DNA from: CAZUGA01 sp964619885
GTDB lineage: Bacteria > Pseudomonadota > Gammaproteobacteria > Methylococcales > UBA1147
DNA: 64,000 bases
Reading direction: 5' to 3'
Assembly: GCA_964619885.1 (NCBI GenBank)
Contig: CAZUGA010000007.1
Location: 1 to 64,000 of the forward strand
In this document: one piece after another, positions 56,177 through 64,000 of the stretch
Layout: each line of letters starts with the position of its first letter
How positions within the stretch are numbered: position 1 is the first letter of the stretch
Made by a program: the position numbers and the translations under genes
Notes under the pieces: generated by a model
Databases searched by the model: none
What the model saw: only the letters and a program-made list of their open reading frames with translations
What the model was told of the DNA's origin: nothing

Positions 56177-57931
56177 ATGATTGGTAAATTAATCGAAACA
56201 AATAATCTATCTTTAGCTGCGAACCACAATTATCGGTGGTTATTGGTCTTCAGTTGTCTTTGGCTATTAGCAGTGGCTCCTGTCATGGCGGTTGAAATTA
56301 GCGTTTCGGTTGATCGCAATCCGGTTCAGTTGAATGAATCTTTCAATTTGAAATATTCTGCGCCTGAATCACCCGACGGCGAGCCGGATTTTTCTGTATT
56401 GGGTGATCAATTCGAGATTCTTAATCAAAGCCAAAGCAGCAATATTTCGCTGATAAATGGAAGCTACAGCAAACAGGTGACTTGGACGTTGTCTGTGATG
56501 GCAAAACACGCCGGAAAATTGATTATCCCAGCGGTAAGATTCGGCGACGATGCGAGCAGGCCGGACAGTATTAACGTATTGGCTTCTGCACCACAGGAAT
56601 CGGATCAAGATGAAGAGCTATTTCTGCAGGTGTCGGCCAAACCAAATAATCCTTATGTTCAGTCACAGGTGTTGTATACAGTGCAATTTTTTCGCCGTGT
56701 CGATATCACCCAAGCAACCTTGGGTGATCCGGTATTGCCGAGAGCGGTTGTTGAGAAATTGGGTGAAGACAGTAATTTTAAAACCGAGCGCAACGGTGTA
56801 TTTTATTGGGTAACACAACGCCAGTATGCGATATTTCCACAACAGAGTGGTATTACGAAAATCGAGCCGTTGGTCATGACTGCCGATGTACTGACCTCCA
56901 GACGACGAGGATTTTTCAGCCGTCAACTGACTCAGAGCAGGCGTATAGTGTCGAAGGCTATCGAGCTCCAGGTACGTCCGGTACCCAGCAGCTTTACAGG
57001 TAAACATTGGTTGCCGGCTGAAGAGCTTCATTTATCGGAGCAGTGGTCTAAAAATCCTCCGTCGGTGGATGTTGGTGAACCTATAACCCGTACGGTGACG
57101 TTATTAGCTAAGGGGAGTCAGTCTAGTCAACTACCCGAATTACCACCTCTAAGTCTTGATCGTGAAGCCAAGGATTCGATTAAGCAATATCCGGATCAAC
57201 CGGTTTTACGGGAGCGAAAAGATTCTGACGGCATAATAAGTTTTCGCGAGCAAAAAGTGGCACTAATTCCTGGCCAAGGCGGTAAATTTAACGTACGCGG
57301 GATCGAAATTCCATGGTGGAATACGACGACGGATCAAATGGAGGTCGCTAGATTGCCGTCCGCAGTTATTCAGGGGATCCCATCCGGTGAGTTTAACCTT
57401 TCGCAAACACCCGCCAATTTGGCCAACCCAACACCTGCACCTGAGAAAGCGCATTTAGATACTGAATCGACTACCGCAATAGACGAAGTCGTTGGAGTGG
57501 ATTTTTGGAAATGGCTTGCGTTATTTTTGGCTATCGCGTGGGGTTTGACGCTGTTTTTTTGGCTTGCCAGTATCCATCGTAAAAAGCGCGGACCGGTTCA
57601 AACTGAAATTTCAGAAAGCAGTAATAAATTGGTTCGCCAATTGAAACAAGCATGTCGCGAAAATGATCCGGTGCGCGCCAAAGATAAATTGCTGGCATGG
57701 GCAAAACTTGAATGGCCTGATACACCGCCCGCTAACCTTGCCGCTTTGGCATCAAGATGCGACACGAATTTAGCCGAACAAGTTCAGCGGTTGAGCCATA
57801 GCTTGTATAGTCGTACTGGAGAAAGTTGGATGGGCGATGAGTGCTGGCGTGCATTCAAGGCGTTTGCTGCAAACAAACCGACTGAAAAAGTGTCGTCTAA
57901 TACGGGTTTGGAGCCATTGTTTAGGGTTTGA
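56177..57931 (+). CDS. BatD-like protein
   Basis: 584 residues. Signal peptide (ends VAPVMAVEISVSVDR), tandem beta domains of the BatD/oxygen-tolerance family (VDRNPVQLNESFNL; FRRVDITQATLGDP; FNVRGIEIPWWNTTTDQ), a membrane helix near residue 435-455 and a cytoplasmic tail. Last gene of the MoxR unit. Its stop is immediately followed by the stop of a convergent small gene. Confidence 0.87.
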   Translation: MIGKLIETNNLSLAANHNYRWLLVFSCLWLLAVAPVMAVEISVSVDRNPVQLNESFNLKYSAPESPDGEPDFSVLGDQFEILNQSQSSNISLINGSYSKQVTWTLSVMAKHAGKLIIPAVRFGDDASRPDSINVLASAPQESDQDEELFLQVSAKPNNPYVQSQVLYTVQFFRRVDITQATLGDPVLPRAVVEKLGEDSNFKTERNGVFYWVTQRQYAIFPQQSGITKIEPLVMTADVLTSRRRGFFSRQLTQSRRIVSKAIELQVRPVPSSFTGKHWLPAEELHLSEQWSKNPPSVDVGEPITRTVTLLAKGSQSSQLPELPPLSLDREAKDSIKQYPDQPVLRERKDSDGIISFREQKVALIPGQGGKFNVRGIEIPWWNTTTDQMEVARLPSAVIQGIPSGEFNLSQTPANLANPTPAPEKAHLDTESTTAIDEVVGVDFWKWLALFLAIAWGLTLFFWLASIHRKKRGPVQTEISESSNKLVRQLKQACRENDPVRAKDKLLAWAKLEWPDTPPANLAALASRCDTNLAEQVQRLSHSLYSRTGESWMGDECWRAFKAFAANKPTEKVSSNTGLEPLFRV

Positions 57932-58135
57932 TCAGCGGCTTGCCGAGTGCAGTTCCATAGAGTTGCATTTGATGAATTCTTTAATAGCGGTATAGGTATC
58001 CTCAGTATTTCCATAGCACGATAACATACCATAAATTCCGCGCAGCGCTTGTTCCTTAGAATAAGATGTTTGCTGTGCAATCTCGGTTGCTAAAGCGATA
58101 GGAAATTGGTCGACTCTTAGACCGTCGTTGTGCAT
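57932..58135 (-). CDS. Small hypothetical protein, 67 residues
   Basis: Not recognised. Soluble, helical, three Cys (SCYG, KCNS and GMLSC). The ATG is preceded by ACGGTAAAAA, only a modest ribosome site. Its stop abuts the BatD stop with no gap. Plausible but not assured; no partner genes. Confidence 0.45.
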   Translation of the reverse strand: MHNDGLRVDQFPIALATEIAQQTSYSKEQALRGIYGMLSCYGNTEDTYTAIKEFIKCNSMELHSASR

Positions 58136-58395
58136 ATTTTTTACCGTTTAGTATGAATTACAAAACAAAAGCTGCGCGATCGCTATGGCATTTTTGCGGA
58201 TTTCGCGGACAGCTCTCCCAGGCTTATATTTGACGCCGTGGAAACTGTGGACGGTCGTCTATATAAGGGTAGACGCAAAACATAAAAACAGCTATGAAGA
58301 TATGGCGTGAATTTTAGAGTATTGAAATAAACCGTATTGCATAGCTCGCGGATTCTGATGATTCGATCTACACAAATATTTAGTCTGAATTTTGA

Positions 58396-59202
58396 TTAAT
58401 TTGCAAATTTTGACCAGTCTTTGGATTTGTCTCCAAACACTATAAAAAAAGGGTTGAGGTATGATTCTTCGGTATTGTAATGCAACGGTGTTCCATTAAT
58501 TTCGGTCACAGAGCCACCGGCTTGTTCTACAATACATTGCGCTGCGGCGGTATCCCACTCGCAGGTGGGCCCCATTCTGGGATAAAGGTCAGCTGAACCT
58601 TCCGCGACCAAACAAAATTTCAACGAACTGCCTATCGATTTAATATTATGCTCGCCTAGTCTAGTAAGATAATCCGCCAAGTCGCCAGTTTTATGCGAAC
58701 GGCTGCCAACTACGGTGACCAAGTCGGGAGCCTGGCGGCGAACCGAAATTGGCTTGGCGGCCGCTAAGCCTGATTGTTTGTAAGCGCCGCAGCCATCTGC
58801 GGCAAAATAGCAATTGCCCAAAACCGGTACATAAACCACGCCAATAATGGGTTTATTTTGGTGAATTAGCGCGACGTTAACCGTGAATTCACCATTTCGT
58901 TTGATAAACTCTTTGGTTCCATCCAAAGGATCGATGAGCCAATAATATTCCCATGATTTTCGTTCAGAGTAACTGATTTCGGCGGATTCTTCGGAAAGCA
59001 CCGGCAGTTTTGGATGGAGCTTGTTCAACCCATCTACTAAGCAATGATGTGATGCCATATCCGCTGCAGTGAGGGGCGAGCTGTCCGCTTTGGTATCTAT
59101 TGCGAAATCTTGCTCGTAGATCTCGAGAATTTTCTCACCGGCAATTTTGCATGTTGCAATTACTGGATTGAGCAATGCGTTTAAATCAGAAATTTTTCCC
59201 AT
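58396..59202 (-). CDS. cysQ: 3'(2'),5'-bisphosphate nucleotidase CysQ
   Basis: 268 residues of the inositol-phosphatase fold: SPLTAADMASHHCLVDGL, LSEES metal ligand, and WLIDPLDGTKEF with the DPLDGT metal motif; C-terminal WDTAAAQCIVEQAGG. Hydrolyses PAP from sulfate assimilation and acyl-carrier turnover. Overlaps nudE by 17 bases, so coupled. Confidence 0.95.
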   Translation of the reverse strand: MGKISDLNALLNPVIATCKIAGEKILEIYEQDFAIDTKADSSPLTAADMASHHCLVDGLNKLHPKLPVLSEESAEISYSERKSWEYYWLIDPLDGTKEFIKRNGEFTVNVALIHQNKPIIGVVYVPVLGNCYFAADGCGAYKQSGLAAAKPISVRRQAPDLVTVVGSRSHKTGDLADYLTRLGEHNIKSIGSSLKFCLVAEGSADLYPRMGPTCEWDTAAAQCIVEQAGGSVTEINGTPLHYNTEESYLNPFFIVFGDKSKDWSKFAN

Positions 59203-59740
59203 TCAAATACTCCTTCGTCATATACAGTGCAGCGATGCTTCGCGCTTCGGTGCAATCGCCCGATGCGATCAAGCCTTCTATATTATTGATATCCCAAGGA
59301 ATGACCTCCAATTCCTCGGGTTCGTCTCCGGGTAATTTTTCTTCGTATAACTCTTGTGCGATCACAATATTGGTGGCGTGCTCTAAATAGCCTGGTGCGA
59401 TAGTTAGCGAAGACAGCAGTGTTAATTTATTCGCGCCAAACCCGACTTCTTCTTTCAGTTCACGGTTTGCTGCCTCCAGAATGGGTTCATCGCGCTCTGT
59501 TTTACCTTTGGGAAGGCCGATCTCATATCGTTCAACTCCGGCAGCGTATTCGCGTATCAACAAGACGGTTTTGTCATTAACCAATGGGACTATAAGTACG
59601 GCTCCTCCGCCTGAACCTCTGGCCAGTCGTTCGAATTCGCATCGGGTTCCGTTGCTGAATTCTAAATCGAGCGATTCTATCCGGAAGAGTCTGGTAGTTG
59701 CCAGTATCTTCCTTTGTCGAATAATTGGTTTCACTGGCAT
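59186..59740 (-). CDS. nudE: ADP-sugar/NADH pyrophosphatase NudE
   Basis: 184 residues with a complete Nudix box (GLPKGKTERDEPILEAANRE, then LKEEVGF). Substrate-side segments (RLARGSGGGAVLIVPL) match NudE, which hydrolyses Ap3A, ADP-ribose and NADH. First gene of the nudE-cysQ unit, the same pair seen in E. coli near yrfG. Confidence 0.93.
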   Translation of the reverse strand: MPVKPIIRQRKILATTRLFRIESLDLEFSNGTRCEFERLARGSGGGAVLIVPLVNDKTVLLIREYAAGVERYEIGLPKGKTERDEPILEAANRELKEEVGFGANKLTLLSSLTIAPGYLEHATNIVIAQELYEEKLPGDEPEELEVIPWDINNIEGLIASGDCTEARSIAALYMTKEYLNGKNF

Positions 59741-60042
59741 TAAAATTTTTCTCCAGGCTTTGATACGGCGTATTCCAAGGTATTAAATACAAATTAAGTG
59801 GGTTGTTGGATTCGGAGTAATGCAATTATCGTGTAGTTTCCAGAAGATTTACGATTCTAAAACTTGAAAAAACTCTCAGCGGATGGCATTGAAAGAGGAG
59901 CAAAGCGGAAATTTGTCTAGCTAACATGATTCGTGCTCAATGCAGATAAATATGTATGTCGAAGGGTTGATGATACTTACGGCAAAAGTTAGTCTGCGCT
60001 TTAAGAATTGATTTTGCATTATTCTAGAGGTTACTTTATCGC
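59741..60042. other. nudE-yrfG divergent intergenic region
   Basis: About 300 AT-rich bases; no gene seen. A short minus-strand open frame crosses it and looks random. Divergent promoters are expected. Confidence 0.4.
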
Positions 60043-60695
60043 ATGATTGTCTGGGATGAAATAAATACGGTGTTGATGGATATGGATGGTACTTTGCTCG
60101 ACTTGTATTTTGACAATCATTTTTGGCAAGAATTGATACCGTTGCGTTATGCGCAGCAAAATGGAATGGATCTAGTTCAGCCAAGGCGCTATTACAGCCG
60201 CGTTTTAACGCAATGGAAGGCAAGATTGAGTGGTATTGCCTGGATTTTTGGTCAATTGAATTAGGCCTGGATATCGTGAGCCTCAAATTGGAAACATCCC
60301 ATTTGATCAGTGTATTTCCCCATACGGAGGATTTTCTTACTGCGGTACGCAAAGCAGATAAGCGTTTAGTCTTGCTAACCAATGCTCATCCGAAAACTTT
60401 GGAAATTAAATTGGAGAAAACCCGGCTACGGCCTTTTTTTGATTCGATTATTTCTTCGCACGAATTGGGTTTGCCCAAAGAAGACGAACACTTCTGGCCA
60501 AGCCTGAATCGTTTAGAACCGTTCGACTGCAGCAGTACTTTGATGGTTGACGATAGCCTTTCAGTATTACGAGCGGCACGCGAATACGGAATTAATAGTT
60601 TAATTGCGGTCAGCCAACCCGATTCTACACAAATGCCCATCGAAGTTAGAGATTTTAGTGCAGTACAAAATTTACGGGAAATTATGCCGCGCTGA
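60043..60695 (+). pseudogene. yrfG: Frameshifted YrfG-type HAD nucleotidase
   Basis: Two frames together give a YrfG-type GMP/IMP nucleotidase. The first 40 or so codons read INTVLMDMDGTLLDLYFDNH, the HAD motif I, in the frame starting at 60043. From about 60175 the match continues in another frame: AKALLQPRFNAMEGKIEWYC, LDFWSIELGLDIVSLKL, VLLTNAHP (motif II), GLPKED and LMVDDS (motif III/IV). A single missing base between about 60165 and 60182, where AATGGAATGGATCTAGTTC lies, explains the shift. No slippery site is evident, so mutation or a sequencing error is more likely than programmed frameshifting. Stands between nudE and rhlB. Confidence 0.8.
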
Positions 60696-60764
60696 TTAAT
60701 TGTGAAGGCCTCAGAATTATTTGAAATCATACTGGGACGGACACTAAGGAATGGATGGGTCCGA

Positions 60765-62042
60765 TTATCGGCGATTCGCCTGCCTTTTTTTGTGTTGTGG
60801 CCGCGAAGAGTTTTTTGAGAAATTTGTCTTTTTTCCGTGATACGCGCGAGGTTTTCGTCGAGGGGGTTTTTCAATTTCGGGTAACAGAGTTTCGGTGATT
60901 GGTAATACCGGTAGTTTGTGACCTAGATAATTTTCAATTTCGGGTAAGGAATAAACATATTCTTCGCAAACAAGGCTGATTGCTTCACCGCTCGCGCCAA
61001 GCCGAGCAGTTCTACCGATTCTGTGCACGTAGTCTTCGACATCCTGAGGGAGATCAAAATTGAAAACGTGGGTTACATCTGGAATATGTAAACCTCTTGC
61101 GGCCACATCGGTTGCAATAAGCAACGAGAGTTGGTTTTCTTGAAAGTTTTTTAGCAAACTTTGTCGTTTGGTCTGAGGTACATCGCCGGATATCATCCCA
61201 GCCTTAAAACCGTTGGCGTTTAGACAGGCTTCTACATGCTCTGCGGTTCGTTTGGTATTTACGAATACAATGCTACGCGCGGGCACCTTTTCGTTCAATA
61301 AGCCAATCAATAGCGAAATTTTTTGTTCATTTGCCGGATAATAAGCCGTTTGTTCGATCGATTTAGCTGTGACTTGCTCCGGTTCTATTCTGACCAGCTT
61401 AGGGGAATTCATATACTCATATGCCAATTCCAGTACGCGGTAAGACAAGGTTGCGGAGAATAATAATCCCAGACGTTTTTTAGGACTGGGTGTTCTGCGC
61501 AGTAGATAGCGAATATCTTTTATAAAACCTAGGTCAAACATCCGGTCGGCTTCGTCTAGCACGACAACTTCGATGTCCCTTAATCCGAATATTTTTTGTT
61601 TGTAGAAATCGATCAGTCTCCCGGGTGTGCCAACCAGTATGTCAATACCGTTGGAAACAAGATCCATTTGTTGTTTATAGCCTGTACCACCGTATATTAG
61701 ACCTATTTTGAATGGCGTGTATTGGCCAAGCAATTCTGCGTCTTTAGCAATTTGAATTGCCAATTCTCGTGTTGGCGCGATCATCAGCGCACGAGGACTT
61801 TTACTATTGACTGGCGTTGGATTAGATAGCAACCGTTGAAATGTTGCGACGAGAAATGTGGCTGTTTTACCGGTGCCTGTTTGTGCTTGTCCTGCTACAT
61901 CTAAGTCTTGGAGAGCTATGGGCAATGCATCCGCCTGAATGGGTGTACAGAATTCGAATCCGGCTTTTTGTAGTCCCTTGCGTATGGGGTCGGCTAGTTC
62001 GAAACTATTAAATCGGGTATCCGTTAATGCATCGCTACTCAT
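60765..62042 (-). CDS. rhlB: DEAD-box RNA helicase RhlB
   Basis: 425 residues: Q motif FCTPIQADALP, Walker A AQTGTGKT, PTRELA, DEAD (VVLDEADRMFDLG), SAT, and HRIGRTAR. The tail is basic (RRKPRAYHGKKTNF...KRQANRR) like RhlB. The divergent trxA-rho pair to the right is the standard gammaproteobacterial neighbourhood, supporting RhlB over RhlE/SrmB. Component of the RNA degradosome. Confidence 0.93.
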   Translation of the reverse strand: MSSDALTDTRFNSFELADPIRKGLQKAGFEFCTPIQADALPIALQDLDVAGQAQTGTGKTATFLVATFQRLLSNPTPVNSKSPRALMIAPTRELAIQIAKDAELLGQYTPFKIGLIYGGTGYKQQMDLVSNGIDILVGTPGRLIDFYKQKIFGLRDIEVVVLDEADRMFDLGFIKDIRYLLRRTPSPKKRLGLLFSATLSYRVLELAYEYMNSPKLVRIEPEQVTAKSIEQTAYYPANEQKISLLIGLLNEKVPARSIVFVNTKRTAEHVEACLNANGFKAGMISGDVPQTKRQSLLKNFQENQLSLLIATDVAARGLHIPDVTHVFNFDLPQDVEDYVHRIGRTARLGASGEAISLVCEEYVYSLPEIENYLGHKLPVLPITETLLPEIEKPPRRKPRAYHGKKTNFSKNSSRPQHKKRQANRR

Positions 62043-62618
62043 GGTTTATCCATAGTCCATTGATCTGGCTCATCAATTTCAAATCATAGTGTTGTTAAGG
62101 GTACGATCAGAAAAAAGCCACGTAACCGTGTGTTTAGTAGAACACTGTTTGGCGATGGCATTTAAAATGATTGCTGTATAGACTTGGAAGGGAAAGCGAT
62201 AACAATTGTTTTTTTACGCGGACCACTATTGACCAGTCTTTAAGTATTCTGCTCACAATTATCTGATCAGAATCCATACTACAAGCATAACCTATTCTGA
62301 AACATAATAAAATCAACTGTTTATTCGGTGACCTATGTTGAGTCGATAAAGTGCTGACAATTCTTTTCCAAATTAGATTATTTAGCTGTAAATTCGTGGA
62401 TATTGGGTAGAAAAATCAGAGATTCTCTCGGCGAGAATCTTTTAATGACGAAGGATGAGTACGCGAAAGAATGGATAATCTCGTATAAAACTTGCAAAAA
62501 TTTTTCTTTTACGCTGAAATACTAAGCCTTCGTGACGCCCTCCCGTGGTCAATTCCGAATTTGACGTTAAAGTATCTTGGGGATGAGGCTCTTCGTAAAC
62601 AACCATTTGGAGATAATA
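62043..62618. other. rhlB-trxA intergenic region
   Basis: About 575 bases between divergent genes. No credible gene; a 60-codon minus-strand frame is without family match. It contains one hairpin (62420-62440) with T-tracts on both sides. Confidence 0.5.
62420..62440. promoter_or_regulatory. Hairpin with flanking T-tracts in the rhlB-trxA gap
   Basis: AGATTCTC and GAGAATCT pair over 8 bases around TCGGC. On the plus strand TTTTAA follows; on the minus strand GATTTTTC follows. It looks like a bidirectional intrinsic terminator, though no annotated gene ends here. It may end a small RNA or attenuate trxA, whose start is 180 bases downstream. Confidence 0.5.
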
Positions 62619-62945
62619 GTGAGCGAAGCTATTCTTTATGTTACTGATGATGATTTTGATGAGAACGTGCTCAATGCAGATAAACCAGTGTTGGTTGATT
62701 ATTGGGCAGAATGGTGTGGTCCTTGCAAAATGATTGCGCCGGTACTTGATGAAATTGCCGATGACTATAATGGACGGGTCACCGTTGCAAAACTCAATAT
62801 TGATGAGAATCCGAGTACGCCGCAAAATTATGGTGTACGTGGTATTCCGACCTTGATGTTATTCAAAGACGGTGAAGTCGAGGCTACCAAAGTTGGTGCG
62901 ATAACTAAATCCCAGCTTGCTGAATTTATAGACAATAATATTTAA
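62619..62945 (+). CDS. trxA: Thioredoxin 1
   Basis: 108 residues. Redox site WAEWCGPCKM, cis-Pro loop RGIPTLMLF, TKVGA. The GTG start gives VSEAILYVTDDDF in the position of the E. coli MSDKIIHLTDDSF; GGAG 7 bases upstream supports it against an upstream in-frame ATG. Confidence 0.96.
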   Translation: MSEAILYVTDDDFDENVLNADKPVLVDYWAEWCGPCKMIAPVLDEIADDYNGRVTVAKLNIDENPSTPQNYGVRGIPTLMLFKDGEVEATKVGAITKSQLAEFIDNNI

Positions 62946-63134
62946 CTAAAATGAGTCTGTAATTGTGCCTGATGCTGGACGGGCAGCCTATACTGTGCTA
63001 GCTTTACTATTACTATTTTAATTCCTCACTTTTTCTGCGCCAGGGTTGGCGTTTTTCTCCCTGACAAGTCCGATTAATTCGTCCCTATTGGGATTAGCCC
63101 ATTCTATCTCGTTGTGACAATAGTAATCTCCGAT
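62946..63134 (+). promoter_or_regulatory. rho leader with possible attenuator
   Basis: 189 bases between trxA and rho. It contains a GTG-started 18-codon frame (62965-63021) ending in TTA/CTA-rich leucine codons, followed by an intrinsic-terminator-like hairpin (63038-63057). E. coli rho is also autoregulated in a leader of this kind. The leader peptide is speculative. Confidence 0.45.
63038..63057 (+). terminator. Terminator-like hairpin CGCCA-GGGT-TGGCG-TTTTT
   Basis: A 5-base-pair GC-rich stem with a 4-base loop directly followed by TTTTTC. It probably ends the trxA transcript and/or attenuates rho. The stem is short, so strength is uncertain. Confidence 0.55.
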
Positions 63135-64000
63135 ATGAATCTTACCGCGTTAAAACAACAACCAGTACCCGAAGTAATCGAAGTAGCTGAATCGCTGGGA
63201 ATTGATGGCATCGGGCGATCGCGAAAGCAAGATCTTATTTTCGCAATACTGAAAAAACATGCCAAAAGTGGAGAAGATATATACGGCGACGGGGTCTTGG
63301 AAATATTGCAGGATGGTTTTGGGTTTCTGCGCTCCCCCGGTAGTTCTTATCTAGCGGGGCCGGATGATATCTACGTTTCACCGAGTCAAATTCGACGCTT
63401 CAATTTGCGTACAGGTGATACCGTATCGGGCAAGATTCGCCCACCTAAGGATAACGAACGTTATTTTGCGATGCTCAAGGTGGAGCAGGTTAATTTCGAT
63501 TCGCCGGACAATGCTAAACAAAAACTGTTATTTTCAAACCTGACTCCTCTGTTTCCAAACGAGCGTTTCGAATTGGAAATGGGTAATGGGACGACGGAAG
63601 ATTTAACTTCTCGTGTTATAGATCTTATTGCGCCTATAGGAAAAGGTCAGCGTGGATTGATCGTATCCCCGCCTAAAGCTGGTAAGACAATGATTTTACA
63701 GAACATTGCACACTCAATCGCAGAGAAAAATCCTGAAAGTGACTTGATTGTCTTATTAATCGACGAGAGGCCGGAAGAAGTAACTGAAATGCAGCGCTGT
63801 GTCAGAGGTGAGGTTGTATCCAGTACATTCGATGAACCACCGACACGCCACGTTCAAGTTGCCGATATGGTTATCGAAAAAGCAAAACGGCTGGTTGAGC
63901 ATAAACGCGACGTGGTAATTTTACTCGATTCAATTACCCGGCTTGCGCGCGCGTACAACACGGTTATCCCGTCGTCGGGCAAAGTGCTGACGGGTGGTGT
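63135..64000 (+). CDS. rho: Transcription termination factor Rho (5' part, runs off window)
   Basis: 288 complete codons are visible, about two thirds of the ~420-residue protein. N-terminal RHO-N helices (MNLTALKQQPV), the RNA-binding cold-shock domain (DGVLEILQDGFGFLRSP, SSYLAGPDDIYVSPSQIRRFNLRTGD) and the RecA-like ATPase with Walker A SPPKAGKTM, Walker B VVILLDSITRLARAYN. Very close to E. coli Rho. No stop within the window; the gene continues past the right edge. Confidence 0.97.
   Translation, partial: MNLTALKQQPVPEVIEVAESLGIDGIGRSRKQDLIFAILKKHAKSGEDIYGDGVLEILQDGFGFLRSPGSSYLAGPDDIYVSPSQIRRFNLRTGDTVSGKIRPPKDNERYFAMLKVEQVNFDSPDNAKQKLLFSNLTPLFPNERFELEMGNGTTEDLTSRVIDLIAPIGKGQRGLIVSPPKAGKTMILQNIAHSIAEKNPESDLIVLLIDERPEEVTEMQRCVRGEVVSSTFDEPPTRHVQVADMVIEKAKRLVEHKRDVVILLDSITRLARAYNTVIPSSGKVLTGG

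Noticed and set aside
62134..62316. 60-codon minus-strand frame in the rhlB-trxA gap
   Set aside because: No ribosome site, no homology, atypical composition.
1..64000. tRNA, rRNA, CRISPR arrays, insertion sequences
   Set aside because: None found: no clover-leaf T-loop signatures in gaps, no regularly spaced repeats, no transposase-like frames.

Overview
The window is a chromosomal segment of a free-living gammaproteobacterium, moderately AT-rich and most AT-rich around dnaN and recF. The gene content supports this. It carries rpmH-rnpA-yidD-yidC-mnmE facing dnaA-dnaN-recF-gyrB, a divergent metG/apbC pair, apaG-apaH, mpl, nudE, cysQ, and the rhlB / trxA-rho arrangement. I cannot assign a genus. 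I found no rRNA, tRNA, CRISPR array, insertion sequence or prophage.

Layout. Positions 1-12.5 kb hold accessory and envelope genes, mostly on the minus strand: a TonB-dependent receptor that stops early, an Slp-type lipoprotein, a DUF58-TgpA transglutaminase pair, qmcA-nfeD, a broken M48 peptidase remnant, a DUF2231 protein, a vWA lipoprotein, a YedK/HMCES protein, a PilZ-like protein and a beta-lactamase-fold hydrolase. Positions 12.7-23.1 kb are the replication-origin region. Minus-strand mnmE, yidC, yidD, rnpA and rpmH diverge from plus-strand dnaA, dnaN, recF and gyrB. The most likely oriC is the very AT-rich dnaA-dnaN gap, which carries DnaA-box matches. A perfect canonical parS site lies about 5.5 kb away, between thyA and folA. 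mnmG, rsmG, parA and parB, which often follow mnmE, are not in the window.

Positions 23-38.6 kb hold folate and housekeeping genes (thyA, folA, apaH, apaG, mpl, apbC, dcd, metG), with an inserted DUF1800-DUF1501 pair. The DUF1800 protein is a 1396-residue secreted protein carrying four copies of an alternating two-module beta-rich repeat. Positions 38.7-48.1 kb hold a 1243-residue iron-sulfur/flavin oxidoreductase fusion, a membrane protein divergent from an XRE regulator, a deoxyinosine-type glycosylase, a parvulin, a DUF2167 protein, a stand-alone RnfB-like ferredoxin and nth.

Positions 48.4-50.5 kb hold a compact HvfABC/bufferin-type RiPP operon: a secreted precursor whose seven cysteines all sit in EGxC motifs, an MNIO (DUF692) enzyme and a DUF2063 partner. 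It is followed by a six-gene MoxR-DUF58-DUF4381-BatA-BatB/C-BatD operon (50.7-57.9 kb). The right end has cysQ-nudE, a frameshifted yrfG, rhlB, trxA and the first two thirds of rho, which runs off the window.

The most notable observations are the rnpA gene that appears to lack an AUG/GUG/UUG start and lies in frame just after the rpmH stop, the parS and oriC candidates, the EGxC precursor peptide, the modular DUF1800 protein, the large oxidoreductase fusion, and three broken or shortened genes (TonB receptor, M48 peptidase, yrfG).
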